This document shows positions 7,199-14,057 of a stretch of 14,057 nucleotides of DNA, piece by piece; the stretch's first letter is position 1, and each line of letters begins with the position of its first letter. The position numbers and the translations under genes were made by a program. The notes beneath the pieces are model-generated. The model worked only from the letters and a program-made list of their open reading frames with translations, was not told where the DNA came from and ran no database searches. The stretch lies in NCBI GenBank assembly GCA_028822955.1, contig JAPKCL010000043.1, forward strand, positions 1-14,057. The letters are read 5' to 3'. Origin of the DNA: Candidatus Poseidoniaceae archaeon. Its GTDB lineage: Archaea; Thermoplasmatota; Poseidoniia; Poseidoniales; Poseidoniaceae.

Positions 7199-10100
7199 AT
7201 GGCTATGGCACGCCCAAAGTCTGCTGGTAAACTCGATGCTGTTGCACTCGAGACTGCCTTGTTGGAAGCATGGAAAAAGGAAAATGCATTCCAGCAATCC
7301 ATTGAATCAAATCGAAATGGGGCACCATTTATCTTCCTTGAAGGGCCACCAACAGCCAATGGTAAGCCTGGCATTCACCACGTTGTTGCTCGTGCCTACA
7401 AAGATCTTGTTTGCCGATGGAAGACGATGGAAGGGTTCCGAGTCGAGCGAAAAGGTGGATGGGATACGCATGGACTTCCTGTTGAAATTGAAGTCCAAAA
7501 GCGAATGGATTTGAAATCAAATGAAGCCATACATGAATTCGGAATGGATAATTTCAATCAAGCCTGCCGTGATTCGGTTTGGACCTATGAATCCGCTTGG
7601 AGAGAAATGACTGAACGAATGGCCTACTGGGTCGATTTGGACAATCCATACGTCACACTTGACAATAATTATGTTGAATCGTGTTGGTGGGCAATGAAGC
7701 AAATGTTCGACAAAGGCTTGTTGTACCGAGGCTACAAAGTTCTCCCTTATTGTCCGCAAACCGGAACATCCTATTCAAGCCATGAAGTCGCTCTTGGATA
7801 CAAAGAAGTTGAAGAACCATCCGTGTATGTAAAATTCAAACTCATCGATGATACTGCAAGCATTCTTGCATGGACAACAACACCATGGACACTCCCTGGT
7901 AATGTTGGATTAGCAGTTGGACCTGAAGTCACCTATGTTCGAGCACGGGTAACTGAACAAGCAGAGAATTGGATTGGAGCCGGTGGTGCTTCTGTTGGAG
8001 AAGAAGTCATTTTGGCAAAAGAACTGATGAAAGAAGTCATGCGTCACAACGTCGAGATTCTCGAAGAATTCCCCGGCAGCTCCTTGGTTGGAAAAGCGTA
8101 TGAACCGCTGTTCCCAGATGCTGTACCTCGTGGAGATTCAGCAACTGCCTGGACCGTCTTGGAAGCAGATTGGGTCACGACAACCGATGGAACTGGTGTT
8201 GTCCACACTGCCGTCATGTATGGTGAAGACGATTACAACCTCGGTATGGCTGCTGGACTCCCAGCACACCACACAGTCGGAATGGACGGTGCTTTCCTCA
8301 CCGGTACGCACCCACAACTCGATGGACAGTATGTCAAAGACTGTGACCAAACGATCATTGAACTTCTTTCAGCCTCTGGCGGAAGTAACGGCAAAGGACC
8401 TGAAAGTGGTTTACTTTACCGAGAGAAAGCGTATTTGCACGACTATCCACACTGTTGGAGAACCGACCATCCACTGCTCTACTATGCCATGGATTCATGG
8501 TTTGTTCGAATGACTGAAGTCAAAGAACGTCTACTCGAATTCAACAGTGAAGTCGAATGGGCACCGGATTGGGTCGGAGAAGGCAGATTTGGTGAATGGT
8601 TGCGCAATGTCAAAGATTGGGCAATCTCCCGAGAACGGTATTGGGGAACTCCTCTTCCGGTATGGCGAGACGATGAAGGCAACATGAAGTGTATCGGCTC
8701 GATTGCTGAACTTCAAGCAGAAGTGGCTAAGGCTGTTGCTGCTGGAATTAAAAACCCTGAATGCCCTGATGATGTCGACCTTCACCGGCCTGTTGTTGAT
8801 GACTACACACTCCTTTCCGATGGCGGCAAACCAATGCAACGAGAACCCTTTGTCATGGATTGTTGGTTTGACTCTGGTTGTGCTCCTTTCGCTCAATGGC
8901 ATTATCCATTTGAAGGAAACGAAACCTTCGATGCCTCATTCCCAGTCGACTATATCTGCGAAGGTGTTGACCAAACACGAGGATGGTTCTACACCCTTCT
9001 TGCCGTTTCAACTGCTGTCTTTGACAAACCCGCTTACAAGCGTTGTTTGAGTCTTGGACTCATTTTAGATGCTGAAGGAAAGAAAATGTCAAAGTCAAAA
9101 GGAAACATTGTCGACCCGTGGGACCACTTTAATCGAGAAGGAGCAGATGCAACACGCTGGTATATGGTCACTGCAGGTGCACCATGGAACCCACTCAAAT
9201 TCGATTCCAATGGCGTTCGTGAAACATATGCAAAGATGTTCTTGACTCTTTGGAATATTTACAAATTCCATGCAGATTATGCTGCAATCGATGGATTTGA
9301 CCCTGAACAATCTACCTCGGAAATCGCTTCTCGCCCATCGCTTGACCGATGGATACTGTCTCGACTTGCCACAACCGCCCGAAATTACCACGCCGATTTC
9401 AAAAGCTGGAATTTCCACAAGGCTTGCCGTGACCTTGAAGATTTCATCGTCAACGATGTCTCCAACTGGTACGTTCGCCGAAGCCGACGTCGACTTTGGG
9501 ATGACGCTGAAACAACGGACAAAGTTGCATGTCAACACACACTGCATGAAATCTTGACCACCCTTTGCCGTCTAATTGCACCAGTGAGCCCTTTCATGGT
9601 CGATACGATTTACCGAAATCTTACCGGCGAAACGGTTCACCAAGCTGCTTGGCCACTTGGCGTTCCAGGTTCACTTGAAGGAGCAACTGCTGACCATTGG
9701 GATGAAGATGCTGCTGCTGAAACTGCCAACCTCCCACCTCAGGACATAACTCTTGAATCGACCATGGCCTTGGTTCGAGAACTTGCTGAAGTTGGACGGC
9801 GTATCCGAGTCGAGGCTGGACGAAGACAACGCTTGCCTTGTTCTCAAGGATGGATTGTATCCGGGACCGACATGGAAGAATTCCACGACATTCTTGCTGA
9901 GGAATTAAATGTTGAAACAATTGCTGTTGAAACTGACCTTGACCGATTCCAACAAATCGAACTCGCTCCTAACTTCCGAGCACTTGCTCCCAAAGCACGC
10001 AGTGAAGTCAATGCTGTTGCAAATGAAATCAAGAATGCTGCCGACCCTTCGGCAATGTTGGCTTCAATTCAGGCTGGAACATGTGAAGTGCTTGGAGTTA

Positions 10101-10492
10101 AAATTGAGGAAAGCGATGTAGAAGTTCGACGTGTTGAGCGTGAAGGCTTTGCTGCTTCAACAGTCACTGTTGGCCAAGGAGATGAGGCACAACAGATCAG
10201 CCTCGTTCTTGACATGAACGACACACCTGCACTACTTTCCAAAGGATTAGCCCGGGACATTACCCGACGGATTCAAGCCATGCGTAAGGACCTCAACCTT
10301 GCCATTGAAGCAACCATTGATTTGGAAATTTGGACCAAGAATGCTCCGGAAATGTTTGAACAAGACCGCGACTGGATTGTCTCCGAAACTCGTGCTGCTG
10401 CAACTGTGTTCCATTTGGATTCTGAATCACCTTCGACCGATGCTGAAACCTTTGAAGTCGACGGCACTTCTGTCTGGTTTACGGTCAAATAA
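7199..10492 (+). CDS. ileS: Isoleucyl-tRNA synthetase
   Basis: This class Ia cytosolic enzyme joins isoleucine to tRNA-Ile using ATP. From ATG 7199 the protein has 1097 residues. The nucleotide-binding signature appears as GPPTANGKPGIHH, with GIHH at 58-61 in place of HIGH, followed by GWDTHGLPVEIEVQKRM. The CP1 editing domain, which hydrolyses Val-tRNA, shows WTTTPWTLPGN from 225, GTGVVHTAVMYGEDDY (331-346) and its aspartates. The catalytic half continues with CWFDSGC (555-561), DQTRGWFYTLL and KMSKS at 629-633. The remainder is the anticodon-binding domain and C-terminal extension. The frame opens at 7160 with a TTG directly after a stop codon, but ATG 7199 is the first ATG and leaves a normal N-terminus (KLDAVALETALLEAWKKENAF); ATG 7205 is also possible. 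Family and completeness are certain. The GIHH form resembles bacterial type 2 enzymes more than classical archaeal ones. Confidence 0.96.
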   Translation: MAMARPKSAGKLDAVALETALLEAWKKENAFQQSIESNRNGAPFIFLEGPPTANGKPGIHHVVARAYKDLVCRWKTMEGFRVERKGGWDTHGLPVEIEVQKRMDLKSNEAIHEFGMDNFNQACRDSVWTYESAWREMTERMAYWVDLDNPYVTLDNNYVESCWWAMKQMFDKGLLYRGYKVLPYCPQTGTSYSSHEVALGYKEVEEPSVYVKFKLIDDTASILAWTTTPWTLPGNVGLAVGPEVTYVRARVTEQAENWIGAGGASVGEEVILAKELMKEVMRHNVEILEEFPGSSLVGKAYEPLFPDAVPRGDSATAWTVLEADWVTTTDGTGVVHTAVMYGEDDYNLGMAAGLPAHHTVGMDGAFLTGTHPQLDGQYVKDCDQTIIELLSASGGSNGKGPESGLLYREKAYLHDYPHCWRTDHPLLYYAMDSWFVRMTEVKERLLEFNSEVEWAPDWVGEGRFGEWLRNVKDWAISRERYWGTPLPVWRDDEGNMKCIGSIAELQAEVAKAVAAGIKNPECPDDVDLHRPVVDDYTLLSDGGKPMQREPFVMDCWFDSGCAPFAQWHYPFEGNETFDASFPVDYICEGVDQTRGWFYTLLAVSTAVFDKPAYKRCLSLGLILDAEGKKMSKSKGNIVDPWDHFNREGADATRWYMVTAGAPWNPLKFDSNGVRETYAKMFLTLWNIYKFHADYAAIDGFDPEQSTSEIASRPSLDRWILSRLATTARNYHADFKSWNFHKACRDLEDFIVNDVSNWYVRRSRRRLWDDAETTDKVACQHTLHEILTTLCRLIAPVSPFMVDTIYRNLTGETVHQAAWPLGVPGSLEGATADHWDEDAAAETANLPPQDITLESTMALVRELAEVGRRIRVEAGRRQRLPCSQGWIVSGTDMEEFHDILAEELNVETIAVETDLDRFQQIELAPNFRALAPKARSEVNAVANEIKNAADPSAMLASIQAGTCEVLGVKIEESDVEVRRVEREGFAASTVTVGQGDEAQQISLVLDMNDTPALLSKGLARDITRRIQAMRKDLNLAIEATIDLEIWTKNAPEMFEQDRDWIVSETRAAATVFHLDSESPSTDAETFEVDGTSVWFTVK

Positions 10493-10554
10493 GCCCAAAC
10501 TTAGGCATCTGACTCCAGCGACGCCTTCAAAGAGATGGGGCGCTACGCAGAATC
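10493..10554 (+). other. Short intergenic spacer between ileS and the lipoprotein gene
   Basis: These 62 bases contain no open frame of note, no poly-T archaeal terminator and no Shine-Dalgarno site at a working distance from the ATG at 10555; GATGGGG at 10534-10540 is too far upstream. AGCG at 10517-10520 and CGCT at 10541-10544 could pair, but the inner bases match poorly. The absence of a terminator leaves readthrough from ileS plausible. Confidence 0.4.
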
Positions 10555-11958
10555 ATGCAACGCATCGCACTGTCCATACTGTTGGTAGCCTCCACCGTAT
10601 TGGCAGGTTGCTTTGGCGGTGGAGAAGACCTCATCGATGAAGAAGAAGTGAGTTCTCTTTGGGAATCATACGAAATGGTCGACACAATTCAACACGAAGA
10701 TGCCCGAATGTTTGTTACCGTTGATTTGCGAACCAATCAATCAACCAATACCAGTTGGGCGGTTTTTGATGCAAGTAAAGGCGGAAACTGTTGTGAACAT
10801 TATCTCGCCACCACCATCGAAGGACACATCCTCAACATCGGTGGAGAATATCCCGTCTTTAGCGAGGACAGGGGCCATGCTTGGGATACCTATATCCCAG
10901 GATTTCTTCCTGCTCTGGGCCAATGTGTGACTGCTATTCCAACCAATTCTGGACAAGAAGGTCTTGGCGAAGGCAGTATTGTCCAAGCCACAAATGGAGA
11001 TATCATTTCCATGTCATGGTTTCCATACATTGGGGCCGATGGAAAAATTGACAAATTCTATGCAATCTTGTATGATGAATCAGAAGACGAATGGAAATGG
11101 TGTTACAATCGATTGACTGAACCATTCTACGACCGATCGTGGCAAGTTGAAGTGGTCGGGCCGATTTCATCTTCCATTGGAAGTGGTGACTGGGCAAGTA
11201 TTGTTGTCTCTAACTTTTGGCATCAAACCCAAGATGCAGGTGGCCAAATCAGTGTTGATGGATTGAATTATTATCCATTCCAATTCGCTGCCAGAGATTC
11301 CAATGACCCAATCATCGAACTGGACCTGAATTTTACCGAAGAAGGCCTCACCTCCTACTATGATGTCAACAAACCACACAAAGAAATGAGAGCCTTCCCT
11401 ATGCCAACTGGTGGACTCATCTTCCCAAGTTACTACACAAATGGTAATGCTGCTTACATGGACACTACCTTATCGTGGAATGAACTCGAAGTTCAATTCC
11501 CTTCAGAATACTGCCACTTTGATTCTGCAGGAACACTGCACTGTGTTGAGAATTCTGGAACTACATTTACCCATTACATGTCCACTGATGGAGCAATGAC
11601 CTGGCAAAATTACACGTACGACATGGGCACTGTTTCTTCTTCCATCGAAGAATGGGAGTTCCAAGCCAACGGTGATTTAGACCTCTTCGTGCTCAATATT
11701 CGATATCAAAGCACGAACGGCCCTGACGTCGACATGGTCTATCACGTGCGAGGATATTCAGAAGACATGTCGCCAGATACTTTGACCTACATTGGCCAAG
11801 GTGATTTGGATTCAACTTCGGGTGCTGGAAATGACATTCGTTTCGACTTTGCGTCACTTGGCATTCTCAACGATGGAGGAGTTATCGTAGCGTACCACGA
11901 TTCAACCGACCCTGACCCATTGTTTGCTGTGGAACTCGAATTACCAAACTATTCGTGA
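10555..11958 (+). CDS. Secreted lipoprotein with Asp-box (BNR/sialidase-like) motifs, function unknown
   Basis: The 467 residues begin with a compact lipoprotein signal peptide: MQRIALSILLVASTVLAGC, with lipobox LAGC and Cys19 as the predicted lipidated residue, then a glycine/acidic tether (FGGGEDLIDEEE). The mature protein would sit on the outer face of the cell membrane. It is rich in aromatic and acidic residues and beta-prone. SEDRGHAW at 103-110 fits the Asp-box pattern S-x-D-x-G-x-x-W exactly, and STDGAMTW at 343-350 is a near match with Ala where Gly is expected. Asp boxes mark turns in sialidase-like and related beta-propellers, so a propeller fold is likely. No set of sialidase catalytic residues (Arg triad, Tyr/Glu pair) could be recognised, so enzymatic activity is not claimed. 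Cysteines, including a CC pair at 79-80, may form disulfides. It lies between ileS and the MutS-family gene, on the same strand. Confidence 0.82.
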   Translation: MQRIALSILLVASTVLAGCFGGGEDLIDEEEVSSLWESYEMVDTIQHEDARMFVTVDLRTNQSTNTSWAVFDASKGGNCCEHYLATTIEGHILNIGGEYPVFSEDRGHAWDTYIPGFLPALGQCVTAIPTNSGQEGLGEGSIVQATNGDIISMSWFPYIGADGKIDKFYAILYDESEDEWKWCYNRLTEPFYDRSWQVEVVGPISSSIGSGDWASIVVSNFWHQTQDAGGQISVDGLNYYPFQFAARDSNDPIIELDLNFTEEGLTSYYDVNKPHKEMRAFPMPTGGLIFPSYYTNGNAAYMDTTLSWNELEVQFPSEYCHFDSAGTLHCVENSGTTFTHYMSTDGAMTWQNYTYDMGTVSSSIEEWEFQANGDLDLFVLNIRYQSTNGPDVDMVYHVRGYSEDMSPDTLTYIGQGDLDSTSGAGNDIRFDFASLGILNDGGVIVAYHDSTDPDPLFAVELELPNYS

Positions 11959-12038
11959 AACCGCATCTGTTCAATTTAACCCGTTAACAGGGGGGTTTGA
12001 GCAATATCCTCAAAAGCCCTTGACAAACGATAGCGCGT
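11959..12038 (+). other. Intergenic spacer before the MutS-family gene
   Basis: This 80-base gap has no tRNA or small open frame that I can see. AATTTAACCC followed by GGGGGTTTGAG gives a possible 5-bp stem (AACCC at 11978-11982 with GGGTT at 11993-11997) and a 10-base loop, without a trailing T run. CAATATCC at 12002-12009 lies about 30-37 bases before the next ATG, roughly where an archaeal TATA element would stand for a leaderless or short-leader transcript. There is no Shine-Dalgarno site before the ATG at 12039, and an in-frame TGA at 12021-12023 rules out a start further upstream. Confidence 0.35.
11978..11997 (+). terminator. Weak stem-loop downstream of the lipoprotein gene
   Basis: AACCC and GGGTT can pair as a 5-bp stem about 20 bases after the lipoprotein stop codon. 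The loop is 10 bases and no T tract follows. Archaeal termination depends mainly on T runs, so the role is doubtful. Confidence 0.15.
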
Positions 12039-14057
12039 ATGGTTCTGAGTACACTACCCGGAGTTGGCGAACGACTTGCTAAGAAAATAACCGATCACTT
12101 TGGAGGAGAGAATGAAGCAATTGCTTCGTTAAAATCCGGAGATATTGCCCGTATTGCTGAAATCGACGGAGTCTCTCCAAAGCGAGCCTTGTCACTTGCT
12201 CGGCTGGTTGCGGGACAATCCGGCTCGTTCTTGGCGACAAAAGAAGCTGAACGCTTACATCGCTCCTTACTGCAAGACATTGTGTCCTTTGCATCATGTG
12301 CAGCAACACGAGAACGAATGCAATTATTGATGCCCATTGAAAATCCAGCAGAACGGAGACTCAAAGTGAGTCATGCCATGAACTATGCACAAAAAAATTC
12401 TGAAAACATGAAGACCCTAAGTGGACTGTTCCATAACCTCCGACAAACTCGTTTCAATAACGAGCGATATGAGCGAGTGGTCGTTTGCAAAGAGCCACTT
12501 GAAACCTTCAAAAAATGGTGCAGAGTATTGCAACCAGGAGAAGGAGAAACTTGGAAAGATTATACGGTTTTCAAATCGGTGACATGGATTGGTTCAGGAG
12601 CCCCTGCGGATTCTCCTGATGGTTGGGTTGTACTTCCGAATGCAAACAATACCGAATTGATTCTCCCTGAACGAACCATCGATTGGTTCCGAAATAACAT
12701 ACGCACGCTTTCTGTACTCACAGATATTGTTCAGATGAAGAGGAAGTCGACCGAAAAGCACCCTTTCATCAATGAATTGTATGAACTGGTCGTAGGCCTT
12801 GAACAACTGCCTGAAATTCTTATGAGTATTGATGACCAAGGAGATTTGGACATCATGGCCGATGTGAAAGACAGACTTTGGAAGACAGCCAAATCTCTTG
12901 AAGAGCAAGTCAACACGGAAGTAGCACAAGCGATGGATGATGCAAAAATGGACCTCAGTGGGGCTGAATTACTCGAAGCACTTTCTGACGGAGCTGCCTT
13001 CCAGCGGAAATTGCAAGAAGCCACAAAGGACGTCATCACAGAAGCAATGGAAAAAGCAAAACAGACCATGGTCCAAATGCTTGAAGGCACTGGAGTCCGA
13101 TGCCCTTACGATATATTTTCATCCCAATGGCCAGCTAAAATCAATCGAAAAACAATTGATGAAATCGACCATGCCCTGGAAACAAAACTAAAGACGGGTG
13201 AAATCGAACACATGCTTGTTTTAGCAAAGAAGTTAGGTCCACTCCGTGAAGGATGTGAAGAAGCCGTTCGCTCCCTCATTGGTTTTGATCAATGGGTCTG
13301 TATTGCACAATGGGCAATCGATAGACAATGTGTAATGCCCGATTTAGTCGAACATGGGATCTATATTGAACAAGGCCGACATCTGCTTTTGGGATGTAAA
13401 CCCGACCCTGTTACCTACGGTCTTGGATATGCTGGAGACAAAGAGGACCAACAATCACTGGCGCTTCTCACCGGCGCTAATTCTGGTGGCAAAACAACGC
13501 TTCTCGAATTACTTGCCCACACCTGTATTCTCGCCCATATGGGATTACCGGTACCTGCAGATTCTGCTCGTGTTGGCCAAGTCGACGCTTTGCATATCTT
13601 GGCGAAAGCAGGCGGTACGCAGAGTGCTGGTGCATTGGAGCAAACATTGGTCGAATTAGCCAATGTCGTAAGCGACCCTACGCCTAAATTGATTCTGGCA
13701 GATGAACTTGAAGCCATCACAGAACCGGGAGCAGGAGCCAGAATCATTGCGGGAATGTTGCTCGCTGCTGAAGCCCAAGATGATACGACCATGATGTTAG
13801 TAACCCACTTAGCACCTGCCATTATCAAAGCCACTGGCCGAACAGATTTGCGAGTCGATGGAATTGAAGCAACAGGTCTTGATGCAAACTTAGAATTGAT
13901 GGTTGACAGAACACCGAAGAGAAATCATCTGGCTCGTTCAACACCTGAACTGATTGTCAAGCGATTGGTAGAACGAAGTGAAGGTCATGCTCAAACATTG
14001 TTCCGAGACATCTTAAGGATGTTCGATTATTCAACAGATTCGACCAGATTCCATACC
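12039..14057 (+). CDS. Archaeal MutS-family ATPase (MutS5-like) with N-terminal helix-hairpin-helix, 3' end beyond window
   Basis: I translated 673 uninterrupted codons from ATG 12039 to the window edge; the stop lies outside. Residues 5-22 (TLPGVGERLAKKITDHFG) and about 39-58 (IAEIDGVSPKRALSLARL) are tandem helix-hairpin-helix motifs, which bind the DNA backbone without sequence preference. Residues about 70-470 would be the core/lever and clamp, with a long charged helical stretch at about 274-347. The ATPase follows: Walker A GANSGGKTT at 479-487, Walker B LILADE at 551-556 with D555 and E556, EAITEPGAG at 558-566, and H590 in VTHLAP. RTDLRVDGIEATGLDANLEL and RSTPELIVKRLVERSEG match, from memory, the C-termini of haloarchaeal MutS5 proteins, so few residues are probably missing. 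No MutS1 mismatch-recognition domain (F-x-E) and no Smr domain is visible in this part. Likely role: recombination or branched DNA rather than classical mismatch repair. An in-frame stop at 12021 fixes the start. Confidence 0.88.
   Translation, partial: MVLSTLPGVGERLAKKITDHFGGENEAIASLKSGDIARIAEIDGVSPKRALSLARLVAGQSGSFLATKEAERLHRSLLQDIVSFASCAATRERMQLLMPIENPAERRLKVSHAMNYAQKNSENMKTLSGLFHNLRQTRFNNERYERVVVCKEPLETFKKWCRVLQPGEGETWKDYTVFKSVTWIGSGAPADSPDGWVVLPNANNTELILPERTIDWFRNNIRTLSVLTDIVQMKRKSTEKHPFINELYELVVGLEQLPEILMSIDDQGDLDIMADVKDRLWKTAKSLEEQVNTEVAQAMDDAKMDLSGAELLEALSDGAAFQRKLQEATKDVITEAMEKAKQTMVQMLEGTGVRCPYDIFSSQWPAKINRKTIDEIDHALETKLKTGEIEHMLVLAKKLGPLREGCEEAVRSLIGFDQWVCIAQWAIDRQCVMPDLVEHGIYIEQGRHLLLGCKPDPVTYGLGYAGDKEDQQSLALLTGANSGGKTTLLELLAHTCILAHMGLPVPADSARVGQVDALHILAKAGGTQSAGALEQTLVELANVVSDPTPKLILADELEAITEPGAGARIIAGMLLAAEAQDDTTMMLVTHLAPAIIKATGRTDLRVDGIEATGLDANLELMVDRTPKRNHLARSTPELIVKRLVERSEGHAQTLFRDILRMFDYSTDSTRFHT

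Noticed and set aside
8088..8513. 141-codon plus-strand open frame inside ileS in another frame
   Set aside because: It lies within the editing domain of ileS in a shifted frame and has no recognisable motif, so it is a shadow.
11959..12038. Possible tRNA or small RNA in the 80-base gap
   Set aside because: No cloverleaf pairing, T-loop (GTTCRA) or acceptor stem could be found, and the gap is barely long enough.
12079..12929. Minus-strand open frames of 76-111 codons opposite the 5' half of the MutS-like gene
   Set aside because: The plus strand reads continuously from 12039 to the window end with helix-hairpin-helix motifs and an ATPase domain, so these are shadows.
13415..13834. 139-codon open frame on the minus strand opposite the MutS-like gene
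   Set aside because: It lies wholly antisense to the conserved Walker A/B region. Its low-complexity Ala/Ser/Pro composition is what antisense reading of such a gene gives.
1..14057. CRISPR array, insertion sequence, prophage, toxin-antitoxin or defence cassette
   Set aside because: No regularly spaced repeats, transposase motifs, terminal inverted repeats or defence-type domains were seen. The MutS-family ATPase stands alone and is better explained as a DNA-repair or recombination relative.

Overview
The window most resembles a planktonic euryarchaeon of the Marine Group II type (Candidatus Poseidoniales). Three things suggest this: an archaeal MutS5-like ATPase with N-terminal helix-hairpin-helix motifs, a giant secreted surface protein with a C-terminal membrane anchor and a cytosolic acidic tail ending in a Trp/Tyr-rich module, and tightly packed genes with few Shine-Dalgarno sites. 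The assignment rests on recognising protein families, not on a ribosomal or other marker gene, so it is an inference (about 0.7).

Layout. A divergent promoter region of about 155 bases (7043-7198) splits the window into two arms. The left arm, read on the minus strand, holds a 1710-residue cell-surface protein (1910-7042), glutamine-dependent NAD+ synthetase nadE (129-1892, 17 bases further on), and the first 43 codons of a TrhO-like rhodanese-family protein (1-129), whose ATG overlaps the nadE stop by one base. The right arm, read on the plus strand, holds isoleucyl-tRNA synthetase ileS (7199-10492), a lipoprotein with BNR/Asp-box-like motifs (10555-11958), and an archaeal MutS-family ATPase (12039 to beyond the window end).

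How the genes relate. NadE makes NAD+ and IleRS charges tRNA-Ile; both are housekeeping. The TrhO-like protein, if correctly assigned, modifies the tRNA wobble uridine, and the MutS-like protein probably acts on branched or recombining DNA. The two exported proteins (membrane-anchored giant and lipoprotein) belong to the cell envelope and have no assigned function. Co-orientation and short gaps suggest co-transcription, but nothing visible makes these genes a single pathway.

IleRS and the glutaminase-fused NadE look more like bacterial than classical archaeal versions, which points to old gene acquisition. I found no CRISPR array, insertion sequence, tRNA, rRNA, prophage or defence cassette. 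The window is mostly ordinary chromosome; the least described parts are the giant surface protein and the lipoprotein.
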